22,277 bases of DNA from JAXHUH01 sp034211175 (GCA_034211175.1 JAXHUH010000007.1:1-22277); one strand, 5' to 3'. Numbered from the stretch's first letter, positions 1 through 10,663 are shown. Program-made: numbers and translations. The notes: generated by a model from the letters alone, not told the origin.

Positions 1-2601
1 GTCGAGGTGCCGCGGACGGGGCCCGACGGCACCGAGGACCCGACGACCGAGGTCGAGGCCGGCGAGGCGCCGGGCGGGGTCGACCCCGTCCCCGGCGGGT
101 CGGAGCCGGTGGCCGCGGGTGACGGCCAACCCGACCCGCCGGCCGATCCGGCCACGACGACGCCGGACACGACGGTGCCGGGCGATGAGCTGGAGGCCCT
201 GTTCGCGGTCTCCGCCGACCTGGTCGAGGTCGGGACCGAGGTGCGCTTCGAGGACCGCTCGAGCGGCGAGCCGACCTCGTGGGAGTGGGACTTCGACGAC
301 GGCGGGACCGCCAGCGGCGAGCGGGCCGCCCACACCTGGGACGAGGCGGGGACCTACCGGGTCGTGCTCACCGTCACCGACGAGGACGGCGAGACACGGA
401 CCCGCGCCCGGGACATCACCGTCGAGAACGACGCGCCGCTCCGGGCCGGCTTCCGGGCCGAGGCCCGAGCCGAGGTGGGCGAGGAGGTGCAGCTCCTCGA
501 CGACTCGGTCGGTGAGCCCGACGAGTGGCTCTGGACCTTCGACGACGACACGACGTCGACCGACCAGGACCCGACCCACCGCTGGCGGCGCGCCGGCGTC
601 TTCGTGGTGACCCTGGAGGTCCGTCGCGGCGATCGGACCGACGCGGTCCAGCACTCGATCGAGATCGTCGACGTGATCGAACCGCCCGAGGCCCGGTTCG
701 AAAGCCCGACACGGGCCAGGACCGGGGTCGACATCCAGTTCGCCGACCGCTCGACCGGGGACCCGACGAGCTGGGAGTGGGACTTCGGCGACGGCAGCGG
801 CTCGACCCGGGTCAACCCGGTGCACCGCTACCGCGACGAGGGCGAGTACACCGTCGGGCTCACGGTCGCCAACAGCGCCGGCGAGAGCGAGGAGTTCACC
901 CGGCGCCTCGTGGTCGAGGACCCCACGAGGCTCCAGGGCGACTACCGCATCACCTCGTCGCCGCCGCCACGTATGGAGGTGGGCGACGCCGCCCGCCTCG
1001 TCGTCGACGCGCTGGTCGGCCCCGCCGTCGACCTGGCGCTGCCACCGCCCGCGGGCGCGACACCGCCGTGCGAGCTGGCCGACGTGACCCGCAACGGGAC
1101 GACGGTCTCGGCCTCGGTTCGGGGCGTCGCCGCCGGCCCGTGCCGCATCGACATCACCCAGCCGCCCTCGACGGGGGTGGACCCGGCGCCCGGCCGCTCG
1201 ATCCGCGTCGAGGTCGGTGAGCCGGCCGTCGAGATCGACGGGACCCTGTCGTTGAACGGCGAGACCGGCACCCTGCGCACGACGGTCGGGTTCGCGGCTC
1301 CGCTCAACATCGGCTTCGACCTCGTGACCGACCCGGCGGACGTCGCCGAGTACCGGTGGAGCTTCGGCAACGGCCGCGAGACGGTCCGTGGGTCGGCCAC
1401 GGGTGGGCGTGACCTGGTGGCCACCGCACCCGGTGGCTTCTTCCGCAGCGGCGACCAGACGTTCGAGCTCGTGGTCCTCGCGGACTCCGGCGAGCGGACC
1501 CGCGTCACCATGCCCATCTCGATCGCGCCGCCGCCGCTCGAGATCGTGCCGCCCCCGACGGTCGTCGCCGGCCGGGCGGCCACGTTCGGGGCCAGCTCCG
1601 GGGACGTGCCGGTGTCGAGCTGGACCTGGCACTTCGACGACGGCTCGCCGCCGGTGGCCCAGCCGCCGGGTGGCACCGAGCCCGCCCGGACCGAGGTCAC
1701 CCACACCTTCCCGAGCGCCGGCCGGTTCAGCGCGCGGGTCGTTCTCGACACCGGGTTCGAGACCGTGGCCCGGCAGGTGGCGTTCGACGTCGAGGAGCCG
1801 GGTGGCGCCGACCTGGTGATCGTCTCGGTCAGCGGGCTCACGGTGGCGTCGTGCCCGGGCGGCGACATGGTCGCGGTAACGGTCACCGTGCGCAACGACG
1901 GCAACGTGACCTCCGAGGCCCGCCCCAGCGGCGGTCCGTTGACGGTCTCCGAGATCGGGGGCGGTCTCGGCGGTGGTGCGCCGCTCCCGGCGATCCCCGC
2001 GGGAGCGACCGCCGAGGTCCGCGTCGGCGTGCCGTGCGCCAACCAGCAGCTGTGCCCGCCGTACGCCGGCGCCACGGTCTCGTACCGGGCCGAGATCTCG
2101 GCCTCCGTCGGGCCCCCGGAGACCAACACCGCGAACAACGTCTCGGCACCGTTCTCGGTGACCTACCCGGTGGGGCTGTGCGACGGCTACGGCGGCGCGG
2201 ACCTGGTGATCGTGTCGGTCACCGACGTCGCGGTGTCGCAGTGCCCCGGCGTCAAGGTCACGGTCTCGGTGAGCGTGCGCAACGACGGCACGGTGGCGTC
2301 CGAACCCCGTCCCGGCGTGGGCGCGGTCCAGTTCGGGCAACCGGGCACCAACCTCGGCCAGGGCGTCGGGCTGCCGTCGATCGCGCCGGGCCAGACCGTC
2401 ACGGTGCCGATCTCGGTGGCGTGCGGCGACGAGGCCGAGTGCGCTCCCTACGCGGGCTCGACGGTCGCCTACGAGGCCCGGATCGGGGCCTCGGGACCGC
2501 CGCAGACCAACACCGCGAACGACGTGTTCGGGCCGGTGAACGTGACCTACCCGCCGGGGTTGTGCGACGGCTACGCACCGACCGGGGAGACGACGTCGTG
2601 A
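1..2601 (+). CDS. PKD/CARDB repeat extracellular protein, C-terminal part (5' end outside window)
   Basis: The frame is open from the first base, so the start lies upstream; a GTG at 7 is only an internal codon. Residues below count from that GTG. A Pro/Thr/acidic linker (1-60) precedes three clear PKD-type beta domains at about 63-140, 146-222 and 229-305, each with a SWEWDF/LWTFDD core, a DFDDG-like turn and a closing H-x-(Y/W) then G-x-(Y/F) strand. A beta-rich spacer (310-410) precedes two weaker PKD-like domains (about 415-515 and 518-598). Two tandem CARDB-like domains follow (about 601-727 and 731-857), each starting ADLVIVSV and ending in a GLCDGY signature with paired cysteines. There is no C-terminal membrane helix or sorting signal. 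PKD and CARDB domains usually serve in cell-surface binding or adhesion; the ligand is unknown. The DUF58 gene starts 40 bases downstream, so they may share a transcript. Confidence 0.85.
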   Translation, partial: VEVPRTGPDGTEDPTTEVEAGEAPGGVDPVPGGSEPVAAGDGQPDPPADPATTTPDTTVPGDELEALFAVSADLVEVGTEVRFEDRSSGEPTSWEWDFDDGGTASGERAAHTWDEAGTYRVVLTVTDEDGETRTRARDITVENDAPLRAGFRAEARAEVGEEVQLLDDSVGEPDEWLWTFDDDTTSTDQDPTHRWRRAGVFVVTLEVRRGDRTDAVQHSIEIVDVIEPPEARFESPTRARTGVDIQFADRSTGDPTSWEWDFGDGSGSTRVNPVHRYRDEGEYTVGLTVANSAGESEEFTRRLVVEDPTRLQGDYRITSSPPPRMEVGDAARLVVDALVGPAVDLALPPPAGATPPCELADVTRNGTTVSASVRGVAAGPCRIDITQPPSTGVDPAPGRSIRVEVGEPAVEIDGTLSLNGETGTLRTTVGFAAPLNIGFDLVTDPADVAEYRWSFGNGRETVRGSATGGRDLVATAPGGFFRSGDQTFELVVLADSGERTRVTMPISIAPPPLEIVPPPTVVAGRAATFGASSGDVPVSSWTWHFDDGSPPVAQPPGGTEPARTEVTHTFPSAGRFSARVVLDTGFETVARQVAFDVEEPGGADLVIVSVSGLTVASCPGGDMVAVTVTVRNDGNVTSEARPSGGPLTVSEIGGGLGGGAPLPAIPAGATAEVRVGVPCANQQLCPPYAGATVSYRAEISASVGPPETNTANNVSAPFSVTYPVGLCDGYGGADLVIVSVTDVAVSQCPGVKVTVSVSVRNDGTVASEPRPGVGAVQFGQPGTNLGQGVGLPSIAPGQTVTVPISVACGDEAECAPYAGSTVAYEARIGASGPPQTNTANDVFGPVNVTYPPGLCDGYAPTGETTS

Positions 2602-2641
2602 CCGGCTCCGACCGGGCGGGTGCCGCACGCAGGTGGCGGCG

Positions 2642-3790
2642 ATGAGCCGGCCGAGCGTGTCCGGGCTGGTGCTCGGCGCGGTCGGCGCCGCGCTCGTCGC
2701 CCTCGGGGTCGTGCTGTCGAGCCCGCCGATGGTCGGCATCGGCGCCGGCCTCGTCGCCGCGCTCGTGCTGTCGCTCGTCCTGTCGGCCGGCCGGCCCCGG
2801 CTCGACGTGCGCCACGAGGTCCGGCCCGAGCGCCTGAAGGTGGGCGAGCAGGCCGAGGTGACCCTGGCCGTGACCAACGCCGCGTCCCGGCGGTCCCGGC
2901 GCGTGATCGTCCACGAGCCGTTCGGCACCCGGGTGGTCACGATCGTCGTGCCCCGCCTCGACCCGGGTGCGTCGCACCGCCACGTCGAGCACATCGACGC
3001 GACCGAGCGGGGCCGCATCGCGGTCGGTCCCCTGCGGGTCGGGTGGGGTGACCCGCTCGGTGCGACCACCGGGGGTGCCCGGCTCGGCCGGACGAGCCAC
3101 GTGGTCGTCCATCCCCGGACCCACGAGCTGTCCCCGTTCGCCGTCGGGCGGATGCGCGACCTCGACGGGCCGACGTCGAGCCTCGCCCCCGAGGGCGGGG
3201 TGGCGTTCCACACGCTGCGGGCCTACGCCCCCGGCGACGACCTGCGGCTGGTCCACTGGCGCTCGTCCGCCCGGGTCGGCCAGCTCATGGTGCGCAAGAA
3301 CGTCGACACCGACCAGCCGAACGCGGTGATCCTGCTCGACACCCGGGCCGACCGCTACGACGGCCGGGGCTTCGACGAGGCGGTCGAGGTGGCGGCGTCG
3401 TTCGTCGCGTCGTGCGCCGCCACCAACGCACTCGTGGCGCTGGCCACCGCCGACCCGGTCGCGCCGGTCGAGCGTGGCGCCCACGACGGGCGCGAGTGGG
3501 GCCTGCTCGACCGCCTGGCGGTGGCGCAGCCGTCCGGCGAGCTGTCGCTGCCCGCGGCGATCGAGCGCCTGGCCGAGTCGGAGTCGGCCCGCTCGCTCGT
3601 GATCGTCACCGGCTCCGTCGGATCGGAGGACCTCGAGGCCATGGCCGGCGCCGGCGTCCGCTACGGCGGCGTGAGCACGGCGTCGCTCACGGCCGGCCCG
3701 CAGGGCGTCGAGGAGGTCGCCGGTGCGGTCGTGTTCCGGGCCCGCACCGCCCGCGGCTTCGCCGACCGCTGGAACGGGGTGGCGCGTTGA
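2642..3790 (+). CDS. DUF58 domain membrane-anchored protein
   Basis: This 382-residue protein has two hydrophobic helices near its N-terminus (about residues 5-25 and 27-43), followed by a cytosolic or surface region that carries the DUF58 signature RAYAPGDDLRLVHWRSSAR from about residue 193. DUF58 proteins are von Willebrand A-like and are usually encoded with a MoxR AAA+ ATPase and a transglutaminase-like membrane protein. Here the transglutaminase partner follows directly, and no MoxR is visible in the window (it may be upstream). ATG 2642 was chosen because AGGTGG lies five bases before it; an in-frame GTG at 2633 would add three residues. The stop overlaps the next start (TTGA at 3787-3790), so translation is probably coupled. 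Biochemical function is not established for the family; a role in envelope assembly or MoxR-linked complex maturation is inferred. Confidence 0.88.
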   Translation: MSRPSVSGLVLGAVGAALVALGVVLSSPPMVGIGAGLVAALVLSLVLSAGRPRLDVRHEVRPERLKVGEQAEVTLAVTNAASRRSRRVIVHEPFGTRVVTIVVPRLDPGASHRHVEHIDATERGRIAVGPLRVGWGDPLGATTGGARLGRTSHVVVHPRTHELSPFAVGRMRDLDGPTSSLAPEGGVAFHTLRAYAPGDDLRLVHWRSSARVGQLMVRKNVDTDQPNAVILLDTRADRYDGRGFDEAVEVAASFVASCAATNALVALATADPVAPVERGAHDGREWGLLDRLAVAQPSGELSLPAAIERLAESESARSLVIVTGSVGSEDLEAMAGAGVRYGGVSTASLTAGPQGVEEVAGAVVFRARTARGFADRWNGVAR

Positions 3791-6030
3791 CGACGCCGGG
3801 CACCGCGACCGGGAGCCGCTGGCGGCACCTCGGCGAGCACGTGCTCGTCGCGGTGGCCGCGACGGCCACGGCCGTGGCCTACGACGGCATGTTCGTCGAC
3901 CGGTTCCACCTGGTCGCCGCCGGGGCGGCCAGCCTCGCGGTGTGCCTCACGCTGTGGGCGATCGGGCCGCGCCTGCGGACCGTGGGTGCGCTGGTGCTCG
4001 TCGCCGTCGCGGTGATCGCGGCCGCGCTGGTGGCCGTCGCCGCCGTCTCGCCGTCGGGCGACGGGGTGATCGACACGTTGGCCAACGCCTGGGGCCGGAC
4101 GTTGTCGACCGCGGTGCCCCTGGGCCACGAGGACGGCTTCCTCGTGCTGCCGACCGCGCTCACCGCGACGGCCGCCGCGGCGATGGCGATCGTCGTGCAG
4201 CGCAGCCCGCACCCGGCGATGCCGCTCGTCCCGCTCGTCGGCGCGCTGGCCGTCGGCCTGGTGGTCGCCGCGCCGGGCCGCCCGCCGGCCGGGCCGCTCG
4301 CCGTGGCCGTGACCGTGAGCGCCGTGGCCCTGTGCGCCCTGCGCGCCGCACCGGACCGCCCGGCGCGGGCACGACCGGTGGTCGCCCTCGCCGTGGTCGC
4401 GCTGGTCGCGTGCGCGGCGGCCGGTGCCACCATGGCGACCGAGACGTTGCGCGAGACGGCGACGCCCGCGCTCCGGGACCTGACCGGTCCGGTCGAGGAG
4501 GACGTCCGGGCGCTGTCGCCGCTCGTCGACTTCAAGGCCGATCTGCAGCGAGAACCGCCGCTGCCGCTGCTCGAGGTCCGGGGTGACCCGGTGCCGGGCT
4601 TCGTCCGGTTGGCGTCGTTCGACACCCACGACGGGATCGTGTGGTCGACGAGCGGTCGCTTCGAGCGGACGGCGACCGAGATCGCCCTGCCGCCGTGGAT
4701 GTCGGGCGCCGGTGTGGAGCGGGGCACGTGGACCTTCGAGCTGGACGGGCTCGACGAGGTGTTCCTCCCGACGATCGGCGAGCCGCTCGCCATCGACGGC
4801 ACGGAGGCCCGGGTCGACGTCACGGCGGGGGACCTCCTCGCCGTGGACCCCGACCGCACCTATGCGGTGACCGCCGCGCTGCCGCCCGGGGACGGGGCGG
4901 CGCTCGACGACGCCGCCATCGCGACGGACCCGAGCCTGGACCGGTACCTGACCCTGCCCGACGGACTGCCGCTGTCGATCGAGCGCCAGGCCCGACGGCT
5001 CGCCGGGACCGACCGCACCGGGGGCGGCGGGATCGACGGCGACGCGAACGACGGCAGCGCCCACGAGCGGCTCACGGCGATGGCGGACGGCCTGCGCGAC
5101 GAGCACGGCTACAACGAGTCGGTGCCCGCCGGCCACGGCCTCGCCCAGATCGAGCGCTTCCTGGTCCAGCAGGCCGACCGGGTCGACAAGCTGTCGCGGC
5201 GGGGAACCGCCGAGCAGTTCGCCACGAGCTACGTCCTGATGGCGCGCTCCCTCGACGTGCCCGCGCGCCTCGCGGTTGGCTTCCGCGTCGGCTCGGACGC
5301 CGCGGACCCTGGCGCAGGCGACGGCGGCACGGGGGCCAGGGGCACGGCGGATGGCGACGGGGTGACGCTGAGCTCGGCCGACCTCCACGTGTGGGCCGAG
5401 GTGCCGTTCGAGGGCCTGGGATGGGTCCCGTTCGATCCGACCCCGGAGCGCCGTCAGACCGATCCACCCCAGCTCCCCGGCGCCGACGCCCCCGACGCGG
5501 CCACCGCGTTCATCATCGAGGACCCGGGCGCAGAGCTGAGCCAGCCCCTCCTCGACCTCGAATCGGGCGGCGACGCCGGGCTGGCGCCGGTCGACGGCAC
5601 CGCGCTCGCGGGCCTTGCCGTGCTCGTCCTCGCCGTCGGCGTGCTCGCGGTGATCGTCCTCGTGAAGCAGCGGCGGCGCATCCGCCGGCGCGGGGCACCC
5701 CGTCCCGCCGAGCGGATCGTCGGCGCCTGGGACGACGTGCGTGACCGCCTCGTCGAGCTGGGCTTCGGCCGCCGTCGCCACCTGTCGGCCAGCGAGCTCG
5801 CCGACGCGGCGCCGCCGTTCGTCGGGGCCGACGCCGCCGGCCAGCTCGTCCGCCTCGCACCCCTCGTCGACCTGGCGCTCTACGGAGGCGAGCTCGCGAC
5901 CCCGGCCCAGGCCGAGTCGGCCTGGGTGCTCGCCGACGAGTTCGGCGACGCGCTGCGCGCGGGCCGTTCGTGGCCGCGCCGCCTCGCGGCCCGCCTCGAC
6001 CCCCGCCCGCTCGTCGGTCGTCGACGCTGA
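3787..6030 (+). CDS. TgpA-like membrane transglutaminase-fold protein, catalytic Cys replaced
   Basis: This is a 747-residue protein read from TTG 3787, which overlaps the DUF58 stop; GTG 3841 is a possible later start. The N-terminal third has about five to six hydrophobic helices (roughly residues 15-230), then comes an extracytoplasmic region, a transglutaminase-core segment, one helix near residues 608-628 and a basic cytoplasmic tail resembling DUF4129. In the core the motif reads RRGTAEQFATSYVLMAR: the position usually held by the nucleophilic Cys (G-x-C-x-x-F-A) is Ala475. The His (DLHVWAEV, His534) and Asp (FDPTP, Asp550) of the triad are kept. The fold is therefore probably retained but Cys-dependent acyl transfer or proteolysis should be absent. 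Family and operon context point to a DUF58-MoxR type membrane complex. The domain assignment is firm; the loss of activity is inferred from one residue. Confidence 0.85.
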   Translation: MTTPGTATGSRWRHLGEHVLVAVAATATAVAYDGMFVDRFHLVAAGAASLAVCLTLWAIGPRLRTVGALVLVAVAVIAAALVAVAAVSPSGDGVIDTLANAWGRTLSTAVPLGHEDGFLVLPTALTATAAAAMAIVVQRSPHPAMPLVPLVGALAVGLVVAAPGRPPAGPLAVAVTVSAVALCALRAAPDRPARARPVVALAVVALVACAAAGATMATETLRETATPALRDLTGPVEEDVRALSPLVDFKADLQREPPLPLLEVRGDPVPGFVRLASFDTHDGIVWSTSGRFERTATEIALPPWMSGAGVERGTWTFELDGLDEVFLPTIGEPLAIDGTEARVDVTAGDLLAVDPDRTYAVTAALPPGDGAALDDAAIATDPSLDRYLTLPDGLPLSIERQARRLAGTDRTGGGGIDGDANDGSAHERLTAMADGLRDEHGYNESVPAGHGLAQIERFLVQQADRVDKLSRRGTAEQFATSYVLMARSLDVPARLAVGFRVGSDAADPGAGDGGTGARGTADGDGVTLSSADLHVWAEVPFEGLGWVPFDPTPERRQTDPPQLPGADAPDAATAFIIEDPGAELSQPLLDLESGGDAGLAPVDGTALAGLAVLVLAVGVLAVIVLVKQRRRIRRRGAPRPAERIVGAWDDVRDRLVELGFGRRRHLSASELADAAPPFVGADAAGQLVRLAPLVDLALYGGELATPAQAESAWVLADEFGDALRAGRSWPRRLAARLDPRPLVGRRR

Positions 6031-6034
6031 ACGG

Positions 6035-6054
6035 CGGCGACCGCACCGTCGCCG
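6035..6054 (+). terminator. Candidate terminator hairpin after the TgpA-like gene
   Basis: A perfect 7-bp stem, CGGCGAC / GTCGCCG, with a 6-base loop starts four bases after the stop codon. No T-run follows, as is common in high-GC Actinobacteria. It could separate the DUF58/TgpA transcript from the next promoter. Confidence 0.4.
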
Positions 6055-6093
6055 GCGCGCCGATGGCGGGACCAGGGGCGTCGCGAACACCTG

Positions 6094-6124
6094 TTGACTT
6101 CGAGCGCGCTCGAAGCCGTACCGT
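6094..6124 (+). promoter_or_regulatory. Candidate sigma-70-type promoter of the F420-type oxidoreductase
   Basis: TTGACT at 6094-6099 matches the -35 consensus in five of six bases. TACCGT at 6119-6124 keeps the T-A-x-x-x-T positions of a -10 box with a 19-base spacer, which is long but tolerated in Actinobacteria. The start codon lies about 70 bases downstream. The spacer is almost filled by an 18-bp palindrome, consistent with repression. Confidence 0.45.
6098..6115. promoter_or_regulatory. Perfect 18-bp palindrome, probable TetR-type operator
   Basis: The sequence CTTCGAGCGCGCTCGAAG equals its own reverse complement over all 18 bases. It overlaps the last two bases of the -35 box and covers most of the spacer. 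Perfect palindromes of this size with a CGCG centre are typical of dimeric TetR-family operators. No regulator gene is in the window, so the factor would act in trans. Confidence 0.55.
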
Positions 6125-6192
6125 GCTGCGGGCGCCCCGCACCCTCCACGGCCCGACCCCGCGGCCCGAGACGTTCGACGACAGGAGCACCC

Positions 6193-7155
6193 ATGATCCG
6201 CACCGGCCTGCAGATCCCGTCCTTCTCGTTCCCCGCCCCCGACGCCGAGCTGTTCGGGCGGCTCTCGGCCATGGCCCGGGCCGCGGAGACCAGCGGCTTC
6301 GACAGCCTCTACGTGATGGACCACTTCTACCAGCTGCCCATGCTCGGGGCGCCGCAGGAGCGGATGCTCGAGGCCTACACGCTCCTCGGCGGCCTGGCCG
6401 CGGCGACCGAGCAGATCCAGCTCGGCACGCTCGTCACCGGCAACACCTACCGCAACCCGGCGCTGCTGGCGAAGATCATCACCACGCTCGACATCGTCTC
6501 GAGCGGTCGGGCGATCCTCGGCATCGGCGCCGGCTGGTTCGAGCTCGAGCACGACGCGATGGGCATCGAGTTCGGGACCTTCACCGACCGCTTCGACAAG
6601 CTCGAGGAGGCCCTCGCCATCATCCTGCCGATGCTCGACGGGAAGCGGCCGAGCCTCGACGGCGAGCGCTACCGGGTGAAGGACGTCATCAACAGCCCGC
6701 TGCCGGTGCGCCGCCCGCCGCTGCTGATCGGCGGCTCCGGCGAGCGCAAGACGCTGCGCATCGCCGCGGAGCACGCCCAGCACATGAACCTGACGAGCGG
6801 GCGCTCCGAGGTCGCCCACAAGGTCGAGGTGCTCGAGGGCCACCTGGCGACGGTCGGCCGGGACCGCTCCGACATCGAGGTCTCGATGCTCGGGATGCTG
6901 TTCCTCGGGGCCACCCACGAGGAGGCGGTGGCCAAGCGCGATGCCCGCCTCGCCACGGCCGGGATGACGTGGGAGCAGGCGGAGCCGCTCGTCGGCGACC
7001 GGTTCTTCTGGGGTGATCCCGACGAGGTCACGGCCCAGATCGCCGAGGTCCGCGACGCCGGTCTCGACGCCCTGATCGTGAACATGGTCAGCGACGGCGA
7101 CGACACCGACGCCATCTCCCTGGCCGGTGAGGTCCTGTCCAAGGCCTTCACCTGA
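6193..7155 (+). CDS. Luciferase-like (LLM class) F420-dependent oxidoreductase
   Basis: A 320-residue protein of the bacterial luciferase-like TIM-barrel superfamily. The N-terminus (RTGLQIPSFSF) gives the first strand; then come AETSGFDSLYVMDHFYQ, the LGTLVTGNTYRNPALLAK block, and the ILGIGAGWFELEHDAMGIEF segment that lines the flavin/deazaflavin pocket, followed by PLLIGGSGERKTLRIAAEHA. This pattern matches actinobacterial F420-dependent members (the Rv1855c-like subgroup) better than FMN monooxygenases; the cofactor is inferred from that resemblance. The substrate is unknown. ATG 6193 is preceded by AGGAG with a five-base spacer. It appears to be a single-gene transcript with its own promoter and palindromic operator, bounded downstream by convergent azlD. 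The length is normal and no defects were seen. Confidence 0.9.
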   Translation: MIRTGLQIPSFSFPAPDAELFGRLSAMARAAETSGFDSLYVMDHFYQLPMLGAPQERMLEAYTLLGGLAAATEQIQLGTLVTGNTYRNPALLAKIITTLDIVSSGRAILGIGAGWFELEHDAMGIEFGTFTDRFDKLEEALAIILPMLDGKRPSLDGERYRVKDVINSPLPVRRPPLLIGGSGERKTLRIAAEHAQHMNLTSGRSEVAHKVEVLEGHLATVGRDRSDIEVSMLGMLFLGATHEEAVAKRDARLATAGMTWEQAEPLVGDRFFWGDPDEVTAQIAEVRDAGLDALIVNMVSDGDDTDAISLAGEVLSKAFT

Positions 7156-7218
7156 GCGGGGTCGGCTGATCGAGGAGGAGCCGGTCGCCGGTGACGCACC
7201 CCCGGCACGTGGCGTCGC

Positions 7219-7241
7219 CGGCGGCCGGGCCCGGCCCGCCG
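7219..7241. terminator. Candidate bidirectional terminator between convergent genes
   Basis: The 94-base gap between the oxidoreductase stop and the azlD stop contains the 14-bp palindrome GGCCGGGCCCGGCC (7223-7236). It is extended by CGGC/GCCG after a one-base bulge, giving about 11 bp of GC-only stem. It could end transcription from both sides; there is no T-tract. Confidence 0.4.
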
Positions 7242-7249
7242 TGGTTCGC

Positions 7250-7573
7250 TCAGCCCAGGGCGTGGGCGGCCAGCGTCCACGCCCACAAGGTGGACATGCC
7301 CGCGAGGAGCGCCCAGCCGGCCGAACGGGTCCACAGGACCACGGCGACGGCCGCGGCGCTCGCCAGGTGCCACGAGCCGAGCGGGCGCACGCCGTCACCG
7401 TCGAGGAGCAGCGTGTTCGCCACCAGGGCGGCGAGCGCGGCCGGTGCGACCGGCCGCAGCGCGTCCTCGAGCCCGGCGGGCAGCGACGAGCGGAACCGCA
7501 GCGCCACCACCGCCCAGGTCCGGATGCCCAGCGTCACCGCGGCGGCGCCCAGCAGGAGCAGCCAGACCGTCAT
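7250..7573 (-). CDS. azlD: AzlD family branched-chain amino acid transport subunit
   Basis: A 107-residue, very hydrophobic protein with four predicted helices (about residues 3-20, 42-58, 68-82, 86-103). The segment TLGIRTWAVVALRF, then LEDALRPVAPAALAALVANTLLL, is characteristic of AzlD, the small subunit that pairs with AzlC in exporters of branched-chain amino acids and analogues. The start ATG (7571-7573) overlaps the azlC stop (ATGA), the usual coupled azlCD arrangement. Length and architecture are typical. Substrate specificity cannot be read from the sequence. Confidence 0.88.
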   Translation of the reverse strand: MTVWLLLLGAAAVTLGIRTWAVVALRFRSSLPAGLEDALRPVAPAALAALVANTLLLDGDGVRPLGSWHLASAAAVAVVLWTRSAGWALLAGMSTLWAWTLAAHALG

Positions 7574-8283
7574 CGGACCACCCGGGCCGCGACCAGACCG
7601 GCGAGGGCGCCGGCGAGGATGTTCCCGCCGGCGGGCGCCACGCCGGACGCGGCGACGGTGACGGTGGCCGACACGGCGGCGGCGACGATGGCGGGTCGGT
7701 TCGTGAGCGTGGCGACCAGCAACGTCGCGAACGTGAGCGGCACCGCCAGGCCGAGGCCGAGCTCGGACGGCAGGCCCGCTCCGGCGCCCATCCCTGCCGC
7801 GGTGCCGAGCACCCAGGCGGTGGCGAACAGCAGCCCGGAGCCGAGGAAGAACCAGCGGCGCGTCGTCGGGTCCCGATCCTCGGCGAAGCGGGCGAGGGCC
7901 AGCGTGGCCACCTGGTCGGTCATGAGGTGGGGCAGCAGGTAGCGCCACCACCGGGGGAACTCGGCGAGCGCCGGCCCGAGCGCCGCGGAGTAGAGCGCGA
8001 ACCGGGCGTTGATCACCGCGACGGAGGCGATCACGACGAGCGCGGGCGCACCCTGGCCGACCAGCTCGAGGAACGAGAGCTGGGACGCGCCGGCGAACAG
8101 CAGGACCGACGCCGCGGCCCCGGCGGCCGGCTCGACGTCGCTGCGCGCCGCGGTGACGCCATAGACCATGCCGAAGGGCAGGACCGACAGGGCCAGCGGC
8201 AGTGACACGCGCACGCCGGCGACGGCGGCGAGTCGACGTTCGGCGCGGGTGGCGGGTGAGGAGGCGGCCAAGCCCCGGATCAT
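7570..8283 (-). CDS. azlC: AzlC family branched-chain amino acid export permease
   Basis: A 237-residue integral membrane protein with about seven to eight helices. The motifs PFGMVYGVTA, LLFAGASQLSFLEL, VAVINARFALYSAALGP and PHLMTDQ are hallmarks of AzlC/YgaZ permeases, which export branched-chain amino acids together with AzlD. ATG 8283 was selected because everything upstream in frame is Arg/His/Pro-rich and non-membrane; GGAG sits directly against this ATG, so spacing is poor and the exact start is uncertain. It lies 121 bases downstream of an Hsp70-like gene on the same strand with a candidate terminator between them, so the azlCD pair is probably functionally unrelated to that cluster. 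Confidence 0.88.
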   Translation of the reverse strand: MIRGLAASSPATRAERRLAAVAGVRVSLPLALSVLPFGMVYGVTAARSDVEPAAGAAASVLLFAGASQLSFLELVGQGAPALVVIASVAVINARFALYSAALGPALAEFPRWWRYLLPHLMTDQVATLALARFAEDRDPTTRRWFFLGSGLLFATAWVLGTAAGMGAGAGLPSELGLGLAVPLTFATLLVATLTNRPAIVAAAVSATVTVAASGVAPAGGNILAGALAGLVAARVVR

Positions 8284-8359
8284 CTCCGGGGCGGCGGGCC
8301 GGAGGGAGGCCCGACGCGTGCCAGCCTCGTGTGCCCGATGGCATCGGTGGCGCCTCGCC

Positions 8360-8379
8360 CGCGCCGGGTGGTCGGCGCG
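8360..8379 (-). terminator. Candidate terminator after the first Hsp70-like gene
   Basis: A perfect 7-bp inverted repeat, CGCGCCG / CGGCGCG, with a 6-base loop lies 26 bases beyond the stop at 8405 on the - strand. It sits in the 121-base gap before azlC. No T-run follows. Confidence 0.35.
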
Positions 8380-8404
8380 CCCGGAACGTGGGCCGGCGTG
8401 CGGT

Positions 8405-10585
<2,181 letters not shown>

Positions 10586-10640
10586 CGTGGCGGACCTCCG
10601 GGGGACGGGCGCCGGCGGCGATCGGACAGGGAGCCACGAC

Positions 10641-10663
10641 GATCATCTCAACCGATCATCTCA
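10641..10663. repeat. Short direct repeat in the gap between Hsp70 copies 1 and 2
   Basis: GATCATCTCA occurs at 10641-10650 and 10654-10663; the second copy includes the stop codon of Hsp70 copy 2. Read on the - strand, TTGAGA here resembles a -35 box for copy 1, but no convincing -10 follows at normal spacing. The 75-base gap shows nothing else. Confidence 0.35.

Noticed and set aside
2590..2601. C-terminal GETTS of the PKD/CARDB protein as a GarA-like kinase target
   Set aside because: The protein is probably extracellular and the motif is at the very end without the following residues needed; likely coincidence.
3661..7398. Very long open frame on the - strand (over 1200 codons) opposite the TgpA-like and oxidoreductase genes
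   Set aside because: Its translation is Arg/Gly/His-rich without domains, while the + strand frames encode recognisable families; it is a GC-skew artefact.
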